Source: Sapria himalayana
Lineage: Eukaryota; Streptophyta; Magnoliopsida; Malpighiales; Rafflesiaceae
DNA: 64,000 bases
Assembly (NCBI GenBank): GCA_029783825.1
Contig: JAREIK010002450.1
Coordinates: 3,403,022-3,467,021 of the forward strand
Direction: 5' to 3'
Shown: positions 39,428 through 51,639 of the stretch, one piece after another
Layout: every line of letters starts with the position of its first letter
Numbering within the stretch: the stretch's first letter is position 1
The notes under the pieces: generated by a model
The model's input: the letters and a program-made list of their open reading frames with translations, nothing else
What the model was told of the DNA's origin: nothing
The model's database searches: none
Made by a program: the position numbers and the translations under genes

Positions 39428-42378
39428 GATAATCATGCATGACATGCTAATAGTACATCTAGATAGAATAGAAGGTGATAGGCTAGAAAAAATTTATTCT
39501 TCTATTTCTTTTTCCAATGAATAGTCTCAAAGTAGATGAAATAAGATCACATAGATTTCAATTAAAGTCCAAAATATGTATAATTTACCATGTGAGGAGG
39601 TTAATGACAACCATGCAACCTACACTAACCCATCATCACAATGTGTTCATGTTTATGTAATATTCTCTTTTTCTAGAAAAAATAATTGATGATGTGTTGT
39701 GTTGTGCTAATATAATTTTATGTTGTGCTTGAACTTTCATGTTTATGTTGTCTTAAAAAAACTTACATAAAATTGATAATGATCAAACTTTTATAATTGA
39801 ACGACCAAAATATAAGTTTACATTCTCATGTTTATGTTTATGTAAGTTGTCTTAAAAAACTTACATAAAATTATTTTTATTGAGAGGCTCACACATGAAA
39901 CAATAGAAATTTACGCTCTCATTTTTTTACCCATTACACATAAAATATCTTTAGCTATCTTTTGTTGTTGCCACAATTATTTAGATGATCATTTCTTGTT
40001 AAATCAAGTTGTTTTTAATTTTAGATAGGAGACCTCGAGTAGTTTTTTTTTAGTTGTAGGTAGGATACTTCAAGTAGTTACTTTTTGTTCCAATAGCTAG
40101 AATATTTGAAGCCATTGTTTCTAACTACATTAACGATGTCGAATTCTTATTTTTGCATTCTTTTATCTAGTATTGAATTAAAATATATTTGCATCCATTT
40201 TCAATTGGATAGTTTTTATTAGTCACACCATTGTTATTCAATTTTGAACTGAAACATTAAAAATTGATTATTATGATTATTGTCATAATAAATTATTAGA
40301 AACAATAAAGAGTATAATGATTCAAATATTAAGAGAAAATTTGTTACAAGATTAATAAATATAAATAGGTTTTAATAATATTTTGTAAGACATAGTATAT
40401 AATTTTTTGAATTTAATAATTTCATAATATTTATTGTGATAAATTTTGAAAGTTTTAAAATATCATAGATTTTTATATTTTTTTAAACTAGTTAATTATC
40501 TAAATTTTATTTAAAAATAGAATTATCTAATAAATTTTAAAATTTGTATCATCATCATCATAATTTATAATATCAATTTTATATTATTTTTATATATTAT
40601 TATATATTTTTTATAATTTTATAATTTCATAATTTTTGTCAATAATTTTATTTGTATAAGATTTATAATTTTTATTTTTTTTATTTTTTATATGTTTTTT
40701 CCAAATAATTGTAATCATTTTGTAATTCATAGTTTTAATAATGCTATATAATTATATAATAATTTTTATAATTTTATAAATTGAATATTTTTTAGACTTT
40801 CTATGCTTTTTATAAATTGTATATTTTTATACTTTTCATGGTTTTTATAATTTTATAACTATATAAATTTATAAATTTTTATGGCTATATATTTTTATCA
40901 TGTTTATAAAGATTTCAATTTTTTTTATTTCGTATTTTTTTATATATTTCTAATTATTTTAAATTTATAGTCCACCATTTGTAATTATACATTAAAACAT
41001 ATTTTCTCAAATTTTAGCGATATAGACCAAATTTTCTTAATTCATTGGTAAGTTTAGTTGTTTAAGTATTTCTATGTTTACACCTTAAATGCTAATAATC
41101 ATTAGACTAATTGCATTAGATTCATGGACTAACTAGTTGAAATAAAAAAATTTGAAAAATTAAAAATGTCAATTATGTACACTAAAAAATGTTATTTACT
41201 TAAATGAAAATTGAACTATTCATCATACCTTTGGCATCCCAGATCATTTTCTAAAATAATACATTGTGTACTTGATGTGATAAAGAAGATGAACAACTCA
41301 TATAAAGAGCTTGTTAGAATCTCAAAAAGATATTTCAAGGAATGTAATCACTTCTACAAAGAGGTCATGCATTAGTAGACAAAAGACATCGGCAAGCAAC
41401 AATCTCTTGCATGCAACACACATTAACATGAGGTTGGTGTGCTTAGGTTGTGGAAAATGGAATCGAACATGTATGTTCTCGAAAGGTCTATGGATAGTGG
41501 TTACTTTGCCAATAAGTACTTGTGCACAAATTATGCACCCAAGGAAAATTGGAAAAGGGGTACTCAAGCATGCAACCCAAGCAAATACACAATGTGGGGA
41601 AGAAGTTACTTGACAATTATCCTATGTGATTGTGGATGCAAACCACCTCTATAGCTTATATATAGAACACATGGTGCAACAAGGACACAAATTTGGTTGA
41701 GTGATCCATGTATCATATTATAATAATTTTTTTTTGTGGCAAGAAAGGAATTAGCATCTATTATTCTTTCATGTTGTTCTATATGATATCTAACTTGTGT
41801 TGGAATTATATTTTGGTAGACAACACTTGAATAATTAGTTTCATGAAAAAAAAAATTAAACGAGAGACTTTATCCTTGCAATAATTTAGTATTAGAAAGA
41901 TAATAGACTAGTGGGGGATTTGAGAGAATGCATTAAAATTTTGGAATTGTTAGATAATTTAGATAATTTAGTATGACCTACGATGTGAATAATAAAATGA
42001 TAGATAATTTCAATGATTTCTTTCAATAATTCAAATTGATATTGAATCATTTGGATAATGGAGGTATATTTTAATTTCATAAAGAATAATAATTTTAATT
42101 ATTTATAGGATATGAAACAATATGAAGTTATCTATCATTTAAATTTTTTGGCAAAATATGAAGTCAACATATTAAGAAAAGATTCTATAAGCTCAAAACC
42201 ATTATAGTCACAATAATAATTTAAATTTTTTGGCAAAAGTCCCAGAGCCAAAACTATTTAGTAGAAGTAGAAATGCCAAAGAGTTGTATTGATCTTTATT
42301 GTATATAAAATAATAATTATCAATATTACTCACGTTGTTCAATGGGATCAAGTTACCATAACAAGTATATTTCTTATT
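39428..42378. other. AT-rich intergenic stretch, no gene seen
   Basis: No recognisable domain. 40480-40980 is almost pure A/T with a (CAT)n spot near 40550. A slightly more balanced patch at 41311-41660 is open in three frames but shows no motif I know. It could be leader or gag-proximal sequence of the gypsy remnant that follows. Confidence 0.35.
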
Positions 42379-45215
42379 GATGATGCTAACTCATGGTGGA
42401 GGATACAATTAGAAGATGATGCTAGTGCAGGAAGGATGAGAATCAACATGTGAGAAGTCTTCTAGAAGGAATTGAAAAATCAATTTCTTCGTTTTAATGT
42501 TACGTGGCTTTCGGTGAAAGATTTGAAAAAAAAAAACTAAAACACTTGAGTATGTTTGATGAATATGCAAGGGGATTTAGTTCCTTGCTTGACGTCAAAA
42601 ATACCAGGACTTCAGCTTTGGGCATGAGCAAAGTTAAGAAATAATTCAAGTTAAGAAGTAACTCGAAAGTTAAGAAGTAACTTGAAAAGTTAAAAAGTAA
42701 GAGATTTTCCAATGGCTATAGTAGTTGAAAATTATCTTACGGATGATGAGATTTCTTTATTTTCATCAAAATAAGAAAATATGAAGGGCTTGGATAATAA
42801 AGAAGGCAAAGCTAGCTTTTCAAGAAAAGAAACTCGAATCCACCAATTGGTAAAAATAAATTCTGAACTTATTTGTTTTCGTAATGCTTAAGAAAGCTAT
42901 GTCTTCTCCCGTGAAATAATGGTTATTCATCATTGCAAAAATGATGAAGTTGAGGATGGGACAAATTTTGATAATTTTACTTCAAGAATGAATTTAACGC
43001 AACTATTGATTGCACTTATTTGTGAGAAAAAAAAAATTCCATAGGAAAGATATCGGTTCCATGAATAATGTTGTTTCCCTAGAGACAGTGGATCATCTTG
43101 AATAAAAGATCAATAAGTGTCTTAATAAAATAATAGTTATGAACCTGAAAGAAAATCCTATCCAATATATTACTATCTTTATTTTTTTAATTGGATAATC
43201 AAAACAAGAATCTTATTTCATGAAATTTTTCTTGTATGACATTGATTTGATACTAAGGAAATAGTTCTTTGTATAAATAATTACACCATAATTCAGAGAA
43301 AGTTTATTACAAATAAAATTTGTTTGCTTTTTGTTTCGATGAGTTTTATGTCAGTTTGGAAGATACTATGGCACAAACAATTTCATAATTGAATGATGAA
43401 ATGAAAAAAATAGTAGAGAACCCTCTTTGTTGTCCTTATTTTTTTAATCCAATATTTTGTTAAGCCATATTATCACCACAAATAGTCATCGAGCCCTCAC
43501 GGTTGGAGCATGCTGATCCTCATCCCACACTAAAAGGTGTAGCCTTGCAATGATCAAACTCATGCTCCCAATGAAGCACAATATCATCAACCTCTCTAAT
43601 TGGACCTAAGTTGCCCATATTGAAGTCAAGCGGCCCCAGTCAAATGACATTGAAGTTCCAAATTCTATCACTAAAATATTTGTTGTGTTGGGAAATCGCG
43701 CTTCCACGGGTAGTAAGATTAAGAAACAGAAAATAAAGAAAACACAGAAACAAGCAATATATATATCCCAATCCACAAACATCCACGACAAAATCAAAAC
43801 GAGAAATCAACACAGCAAATAACGTGGTTCGCTAGTCGCTCAGTACGACTAGCTACCTTCACCAGAAAACGCTTATGCGTTATAGATTAAAACTAAGAAT
43901 ATTATGTCTTACAGTATGCAGCATTCGGCAGTCACGAAATTGCGCAGAGAGAGAGGAGAACGAAGATAAATAGTTCAACCAGGTCAAAAACAGTCACCCG
44001 AAAAATAAATACAAATCATTTTATACAAAAAATAAACAGCTTGTTCATTTAACCGAAGCAGGACCTCCGTTATTGTGCTACTGCTGCATCCCCAGGCTTT
44101 TAATATTTCCTTTCCTGCACTTACATGAAAATATTAAAACAGATTATTAAGTAAAAACAAATTACATATACAGCATGTTGAATTTGATGATGTTATTCCA
44201 TCTAATTTTCTTAAGTAATGACTAATATGACTTGTAGGTGATCACATGATAGAATTGGAGCTTGATACCCAACCTTCAATAAAATTGCCACATAGAATGA
44301 CACTACTAGAACTTGGTGAAATATGAAAGTTGTTGGAAGAACTTTTAGTAGTTAGATACATTCAACTCTTGAAAGTGCCCTATGATGCATTGATATTCTT
44401 AATAAAAAAAATGGAACTAAGAATGAATGTTATTATTGAGTTAATAAATCAACTAATTTTATGATTCGATGAATATGTGTGACTTGATGTGGTTTCAATG
44501 AATTTTAACTATGCCATTTGATCTAACTAATATCCCAACCAACCCCCCACGATTTGATGAATGTTGTTCTTTATGATTACTTGGGTGGTTTTGTGGATGT
44601 GTATCTAATTGATTTTGTAATGTGTAGTTGAACTCTTATTTAACACGTGATATGGTTGAAGTTAGTTTTATAGACTTTGTACCAAAATTTTGCATATATG
44701 AAGAAAGTAAACTATGAATTCTATCAATAAGAAATATTTTTTCTTTGCTTCAAAATTAAAGTTATACTTGATTCCCAAATGTTCTAGATTTTTTTATTAT
44801 GATCATTTCTTGGGTTGATAAATTGTGATCAAATAATTATTAAGTCGTGTTCCAAAATAATTACATCTTTGATGGATCTACTAAAAAAAGTACGTAGTGG
44901 GATTGGACAACTAAGTAAAATAAAGCATTTGAAAAAAAAATGAACAATAATCTTAGAACTAATCTTAGGATACTTGATATGTCTTTTGAAGTCTATACCA
45001 ATACATAAAACAAAGCAATAGTAGGAATCCTGATTCATGAGGAAGATCCTATTGCACCTGAAAGTTGAAAGTTCAAAGATATTGGGCAATAATACATGAC
45101 ACAAGAGAATAATATATTGGTGATTATCCATTATTTAATAATTTATAAGCACTACTTGCTATGAATAATGTTTGTGGTAGTTACGGAATACATGGTCAAC
45201 ACTTATTTTAGAATG
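42379..45215 (+). pseudogene. Ty3/gypsy gag-pol remnant, interrupted by a solo LTR
   Basis: Plus-strand fragments follow gypsy order. Gag is at 42379-42780 ('DDANSWWRIQLEDDA' with the W-W-R core, then 'KELKNQFLRFNV'). Protease-like sequence at 42950-43350 is uncertain. RT is at about 44253-44640 ('IELELDTQPSIKLPHRM' leading to 'VPYDALIF' and 'MELRMNV', corresponding to the RT start). RNase H is at about 44895-45215 ('FEVYTNT...AIVGILIHEEDPIAPES', then 'EYMVNTYF'). All are scattered over frames with many stops. A family A solo LTR (43686-44175) sits between gag-protease and RT. No LTRs of its own are recognisable, so it is an old copy. Confidence 0.72.
43686..44175 (-). mobile_element. Solo LTR, family A, copy 2
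   Basis: 490 bp from TGTTGGGAAATC to ATATACAGCA, with TGTTG on both flanks (43681-43685 and 44176-44180). It aligns with 33358-33892 throughout, except for about 40 bp missing around 44057, where copy 1 has the 'gggtcggatcatagaacagg' segment. The TG...CA ends are intact here. It is inserted into the gypsy remnant and carries no internal sequence. Confidence 0.9.
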
Positions 45216-46103
45216 CAAAAAAAAAAAAAATTCATGCACCTAAATAAGTACAAAAGTAACAATTTTTAACAAAATATTAGAAAAAACTTGCATCATGTAT
45301 TTGATACTCTTGGTAAAAAAAAGTACAAACTTTTGTTACATCATGTAGTAGATACATTTAATAATGATACAATGTAATTTTTTGGTAGGTCAAATAAAAA
45401 ATTATAAGAAACAAAAATGATGGTTGACTTCAACAATTAGTCAAAGAGGGATTGACTTGATAATATCAGATTGGTTGAGAATTACTATATTCTAAGAGTG
45501 ACAAGCTATATCTCTATCATTGAGTTAGGACATCAAGTTATATATTCAAATATATTTAGTTTATCAATTAGACAAATTGAGGAAGAATACACAAGTGGTG
45601 TTGCTTCATTCATTTCTTACTACGGAAGTCTTTCATAAATATGTTACTATGAACTTTAATATAGAATTACCAATCATTGATAACTTAAGATCAAGTGATT
45701 TTCTTTTTTAGATACATTATCTTTGTGGTAGGATTTATTACATTGTTTAAATAATAACAAATATTTTCTTTATAAATATTATAAAGAAATGTAGGTTAGT
45801 AAAATACATAATGAGTGACTTAGATTCTTGATGTACAAGATAATTCGTTTTATGATAATGTGAATGGAATTAATATTTTCAATTACAACTCAATGACTAA
45901 GTAGAACATATAAATGTATTATTAAAAGAAAGATTTAGCAATTATGTAATGGTCATCCAAAGAAAATATTGAATATGTTTACTTGTTATTATCCAATTTT
46001 GTTATTACATATGCAAAGCCTTCTTCCACTGAAATTAGTCCAGCATAGAAAGCATTCAGATATCAACTTTTAACTCATTTTATGTAGGTTAAACAAAAAT
46101 ATT
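45216..46103. other. Possible gypsy integrase-end decay, no clear gene
   Basis: It follows the gypsy RNase H remnant, where integrase would be expected. I could not find the zinc-binding HHCC pattern or the D-D-E core with confidence, so the stretch is left unassigned. Confidence 0.3.
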
Positions 46104-46556
46104 GAAAAAATTATAAAATTAAACTCTGATTGATCAAGAAAAAATTATTCTTTACAAAAGGAGAACCTCACACTCTCCCAAATAAGAACACAATTTGAAA
46201 AACTTTCCAACTTTAATTGATGAATGAAAAAAACAAATACAAGGAAGAGATTAATAGGTTACAATATTCAATCCTATTCATAGAATAAAATATTCACAAA
46301 TTAATCTAAACCATTGAAAATAAATAAATATCTAATACTCACCTAACTTTGACCAAACTTTCACTTACCATTCACTATTACAAATTAAACTTTTACTAAA
46401 AAGCACATTAAACTTTTACTAAAAAGTACATTAAACTTTTACTAAAAAGCACATTAAACTTTTACTAAAAAGCACATTAAACTTTTAATAAAAAGCACAT
46501 TAAACTTTTACTAAGACAAAATAGGCTTGAAGTTGAGTTAACATTGATTCTCAACA
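46104..46556 (-). repeat. 3' LTR of the old copia element
   Basis: Aligns with 49237-49617. It opens (minus strand) TGTTGAGAATCAATG, and its outer border is approximate. It is longer than its partner because of the 23-bp array it carries. Confidence 0.7.
46384..46515. repeat. 23-bp minisatellite within the LTR
   Basis: Nearly six head-to-tail copies of 'attaaacttttactaaaaag' plus 'cac', starting at 46384, 46407, 46430, 46453, 46476 and 46499, with only two or three substitutions among them. The matching site in the right LTR (about 49540-49575) has at most two degenerate copies. Confidence 0.92.
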
Positions 46557-49236
46557 CTCCACCTCAGTGTCAACACCAATTCTATGTATTATGTCAATTG
46601 GTAGCAAAACATTTAAAGTTTGACGATACTCCAACTTTCTGTTACCAAATATACAACTTAATCATCTGTCTTGATTCGTCACATCTAAATTTCTTTTAGT
46701 TGAACTTAATTTCTAACATACTTATAATGCACTTCCACGCATTTAGTTTTTTTTTAAAAGAGTGGATTCACTACCAAATGAATTGCTGACTAGTTGTCAC
46801 AATACACTAAAATTGAATAATCTACTAATTGATGTAAATCATTCATCAATTGTACTAACTACATAATATCATGAGCTATCATTGTCACTACTAGATACTC
46901 TACTTTAGTTGTTGACAATAACATTGTTAGTTATATTTTTCTACATTAAGAAATTGTTCTAGAACAAAACTTAAATAGATATACCCAATTATTGATCTTC
47001 TGGTATCATGATCACCTACATAGTTAATATCTTAGTAGCTAACTAATATGTAATCATCTTCTTTCATGTACAAAAGATCATAATTAATTATACTTTTCAC
47101 TTATCTTAATATTCATCAAATAGCTTATCAATGAGGTAACTTCAGATTTTACACTAGACACAGAATGAAGGTTGAGGTATTATGCAAAATGAGCCAATGC
47201 CCTATCAACATATAAGGTTATTATCACCATTGAGTCATTCCCAATGATTATCTCCTCATTGTTGTCACCTCGGTATGTCATCATTGAGACACTATTTCAT
47301 CCATGTGTGAGGGTTATTCATAAACTTTGTTCTTTTAAGCAACTTCGTTAACAACCCTTGATAATTTCTTTAAATGCACATTCTTATCCACCAACCTTCA
47401 TTTTCTTAAGATGAATGATCAATATAGTTTGTTAGTGTTTGTACTTTCAACTTCGTAAGTATTATACTCACACAATTAATATATATTTCCTTCATGTTTC
47501 ACTTATAGGAATCATACGAGCATAATAAACTCACAAGTGCTATCACTACCTTGTGAATCACCCACTTGTGCATATTTTAAGGAATATGTTCTACTATTCT
47601 CCTCAATAATGATATGACTCCTACATTTAAGATAAATCCCTATGAATAATATTTTATATAATAGTCATCCCAATCGAGAACTAGTTCCTCTAAGATATGT
47701 ACAGTGGATTGACATATAAACGTGTTCAAACTTTCACATTTGTATCTTACTTTTGATAATTAGCATATCCAAACTTTGGGTTTTGATATATAGATTCACT
47801 TATGCATCATAATTAGAAGAGTTGTTACCATATTCTTATCATATATACGAGTAAGCCTTGTAGCTTACCTATTATAGTCTATCTTGACATTCTCACACAA
47901 ACCCACTAATATTTGAAATCCTAATTCAAGTTCTATTTGATAGCTAACAATCAATATCCATAAATATAAAATAAAAGCAAACTAATATTATATCAATCAT
48001 TCCAAATTATTATATCATATAATTTAAATAAAATAAATTCTAAACCACATAAATTTAATACAAATTCATGGATTTATTTTTAGAGGATGAGGGATTGAGA
48101 GCATCACCTCCAAGCTATAGAGATTGGCATTGATTGTGTGTCATTTGCTTATTTGTGGAGCTCCTAAAGAGTTTAAAATTCACCCCTAGAGTTTGTAGCT
48201 GAAGTGAATTTTACTTGTTTTATGAGGGAGAAGGAGAAGAAGAAAGATTTTTTGTTAGAATATTTTAATTATATCCTTTATAATTAGCCAGCCTTTCATT
48301 GCTCAATATAAGACACTCTCGTTAACATGATAATGACTCTGTTATATATTTTGATCTTTTCATTACACACTCTTGTGATGCTTATAATAAATATGGCTTG
48401 TGCCTGATTTTTTTTGTAACACAAAGTCATGGTGTTATAAAATGGCTATGACTTCTTGCCTTCATCACTTGTAGCCATAAATGGCCATGACACTATGAAG
48501 TTGACATAGAGGGTGCGGTGGTTTCCAATATTGTTTGATGGCTATGACTTTGTGTGAAGGCTATGCCATTAACTATTCATCCATCTTGATAAGTATATGG
48601 ATGTAGCATTGTGAAGTGGTGTTGTGAAGTAGTCATAGTATTGTGAAATAATCATTCATCTATCATGAAGTGGTAATCATTAAAATTTTATAATCTAGGC
48701 ATGCCTATATTCCATAAAAATATTATAGTCATTGAGAAAGTGCTGTATAGTAGAAAGATTGTACTAATAAGATAGTATAATAGACACTCACATGATTTTT
48801 CTATGAGTATTTAGATGGAGTTTCAATAATCAAGAATAGACTCCGAGGCTACCAAGAACAAAAGACAACCTCATTTTGATACATATGTACATACCAAATT
48901 ATACCAAAATGTTCAATAAATTTAATATCGAATAAACTCCATAAATATTGACCATGTATTATAGTTATGGTTGTTGAGGTTTTTGATCTCTTCAATAATT
49001 TAAAGATCAGACTTTTGTTTACAACAACTTGCTTCTCACTTGGATTGAGTCGCACTATTTCAAATGGAATGGTATTATATATAAGAACAATACCATATAT
49101 ATGGATAGTACCATATGTTTCTAACCAAAACCAATCTCAAAAAATATATATTTTAAAGGTGTGAAAGATTAGACAATGCTACAACCACAAAGCATACTCA
49201 ATAATATCATAGAGATCTCACATCCTTCTTATGATA

Positions 49237-49617
49237 TCAAAAATTAAGAAAATTAGTAAACCAAACTCTAATTACTTAAGAAGAAAATATTTTTTTTACA
49301 AAAGTACTCCACACTCTCTCAAAGAAGAATAATAATTAAAAAGTTTTCAAGATTTAATTGACGAATGAAAAACATAAAAATAAGGGAAGATATTTATATG
49401 TTACACTATTCAATCCTAACCATACAATAAAATAATCATAAATTATTTTAAACTAATAAAAATAAATATCTACCTAGTACTCATTTAAATTTAACCAAAC
49501 TTCTACCTACCTTCCACCCACCTTCAACTAACATAAATCAAACTTTTATTAAAATATATATTAAATTTTTACCGAGACAAAATAAGCTTGATGTTGGGTT
49601 GACATTGATTCTAAAGA
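49237..49617 (-). repeat. 5' LTR of the old copia element
   Basis: Partner of the LTR at 46104-46556. Shared blocks include 'gttgacattgattct', 'caaaata(g/a)gcttga' and 'tattcaatccta'. The terminal TG has decayed to 'tc' in minus sense. The primer-site-like 'tgatatcataag' lies at its inner edge. Confidence 0.68.
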
Positions 49618-50230
49618 AAAAGTGACACCAAAAAATTTTAATGACATATCATTTTGTTAGTGACGAGGAGTAATTTGCTAAGAAAATTAAATTTTAATCA
49701 TGCAATTAAGTTTTGCTGAAGCTTACACTTCCGAGTTTGGAAAAAGGTGATGTACACCATTATAATGAGGCAATTGAGGTAATCAAACATGTGGGATAGG
49801 TACCTTGCCAACATATATTTTCCTTGTGAGTGAATAAAATAATATGTTAAAATTTGCACCCATCATTTTACATTAGCTCCTATAATCATATGTTAAAAAT
49901 AATAATAACAGAAAATGACCTCGATTGCTAAATAACAATTTGACTAATAGTAGAATAAAATCTTGATCTTAATACTTTTTGGGTCAAGTAATAAAAAAAA
50001 AGACAAGTTAACTATATTCAATATAATGAAAATAGATACAATATTCTATCATTTAAAAAAATAAAATAAGATTTCTTGGTGGCTCTCTCAATGAAGTTTA
50101 CTTCAACTTAGGGGTTGATGGATTGGATTTGTTTCATCTTATCTTTCTCAATGATAATTTAACATATACTACATAAAAAATGGATGTATCCATATGTCAG
50201 CATACAACACACACATCATAATATGATATG
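49618..50230. other. AT-rich intergenic stretch, no gene seen
   Basis: No repeat or coding signal is recognisable. Confidence 0.4.
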
Positions 50231-50465
50231 CCTTAGTTAGTAGTACACATTAGTAAGCAATACATCATCAAACTATAAGCCTTAGTTGGTAGTGCACATT
50301 AGTAAGCAACACACCATCAAACTGTAAGCCTTAGCTGGTAGTGCACATTAGTAAGCAACACATCATACTGTTAGCCTTATCTGGTAGTGCACTTTAGTAA
50401 GATACACATTATCATACGGTAAGCCTTAACTAGTAGTGCACATTTGTAAGCAACATGTCATTAAC
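50231..50465. repeat. 49-bp minisatellite, about five copies
   Basis: Units begin 'ccttagttggtagtgcacat' and continue 'tagtaagcaacacatc', starting at 50231, 50280, 50329, 50375 and 50424 (steps 49, 49, 46, 49). Later units are more diverged. No coding or regulatory role is visible. Confidence 0.9.
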
Positions 50466-51070
50466 AATGAACACGTAACTTGATTGATTACCTAGTAGTC
50501 ACCCATGTAACAATTAAGCTCACACTAATTCTTAGGGGTTTGCCACTTGAATGCATGTAATTAAAGTTTATATCACATGTAAGCAGCGATCAAAATTTTT
50601 GAAATATTCATCATCAAAATTTTAAGTATTGATATATGCGTCAAAATTGATTTATTTATCATTGATTGATACTATTGTAAAAATATATGATGATATATAT
50701 TCGATATATATGAGATAGTGATCTATGACAATTATCACTGTGACTTGTAAATATAACACCCTTAGTTTATTTATAACAATAAGTTGGGTTGTATGATTGA
50801 ATGCATAACATTGTAAACTATGATTAATACAAGGAAAGTTTACAATTTTTATCTATTTTTATTTGTTGTTATTTTCTGACGTTTCCTTTTCGTTTTTTTG
50901 TACCCATTGTTCTGAACCGGAGGTTCCCATGGAAATCCCCACGTGCCGGTAACATGATTGAGAAAATAGGAGAACGATTCTCCTTTGTTATTTACACCTT
51001 TACTTTAACTTGTATGTCTGAACAGTTATGTGTTATGATCAGAAGATCGACGGTGACGGAGAAGTTTGAA
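50466..51070. other. Upstream flank of the pyridoxal-kinase-like exon
   Basis: AT-rich until about 50870, then more balanced sequence ('gaaccggaggttcccatgg', 'cccacgtgccgg') that could be a promoter or 5' UTR remnant, including a CACGTG G-box at 50940-50945. No TATA box is clearly placed. Confidence 0.35.
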
Positions 51071-51148
51071 ATGGAACCTCCAACCTTGTCCCTGGCTTTT
51101 CCCACAAAGACTGACCGAGTTCTAAGCATCCAGTCTCAGACAGTTCAG
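51071..51148 (+). pseudogene. Pyridoxal-kinase-like first exon, orphan
   Basis: Pyridoxal kinase (SOS4-type in plants) phosphorylates vitamin B6 vitamers in the salvage pathway. The 26 codons from ATG at 51071 read 'MEPPTLSLAFPTKTDRVLSI', then 'QSQTVQ', and stop exactly at a CAG|GTACTC splice-donor-like junction (51148/51149). From memory, the plant gene's first exon has this content (P-P-x-L-S-L-A-x-P, then R-V-L-S-I-Q-S-x-T-V-Q) before an intron. The position that is His in the conserved S-x-x-S-H motif is Gln here. The next exon (expected to start G-Y-V-G-N) is not found up to 64000. It is either an orphan gene fragment or exon 1 of a gene whose first intron, filled with transposons, exceeds 12.8 kb. 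The Gln change favours a fragment. Confidence 0.6.
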
Positions 51149-51639
51149 GTACTCCATAGCTTTATTCCTGGATTACAGTGATTAATGAATTCATGTAAAT
51201 GTAGGGACCCTATAAATATGATTGAACTTTAATTTGTTGAAATGTTGAGTAAATACACAAATTTCCAATTCTACCACATATGGAAAATTGTTTTTCATAC
51301 ACTAACCCAAACATATTTATAAAAAATTACTCAATAGTTTCGTAATTAGAAAAAAACATACTAAAATATAAAATTTTAATGTTTTAGTACACTAAACTCG
51401 AAACTAAAAATTACCATTAATTTTAGTTTAAATAAATAATAATACTTATATATATATATATAATGTTATAAAATCATACACACACACATTTTTATATGTA
51501 AGTCTATAACATATATGTCAAAAAAAACATAAATATAATAATACTCTCAACAATTCAGATATCAAATATTTTTATATAATGAATATAAATAATTAGGATA
51601 ATCTATATGTCGGGTGTTCCTCTTAAAAAAAAAGAAAAA
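51149..51639. other. AT-rich stretch after the kinase-like exon
   Basis: Intron-like or intergenic, with a (TA)n/(CA)n patch near 51450-51487. Nothing coding is recognisable. Confidence 0.4.

Larger units (their letters stand above)
46104..49617 (-). mobile_element. Old Ty1/copia element with both LTRs, minus strand
   Basis: Two direct, diverged copies of one sequence lie at about 46104-46556 and 49237-49617. Read on the minus strand, the left copy is preceded by 'gaggtggag' and opens TGTTGAGAATCAATG, like a 3' LTR after a polypurine tract. The right copy is followed by 'tgatatcataag', a decayed form of the tRNA-iMet primer site. Between them, 46600-47000 still reads as copia RT/RNase H in broken frames: 'GDHDTRRSIIGYI', then 'ILVYCDN', 'SAIHLVVNPLF' and 'KRTKCVEVHY'. 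The rest of the interior (47100-49200) is unrecognisable. LTR divergence and the number of stops indicate an old insertion. Confidence 0.75.

Noticed and set aside
41311..41654. Overlapping ORFs in a more balanced patch
   Set aside because: Open in three frames, with Cys/Trp/His scattered and no consistent motif; not supported as a gene.
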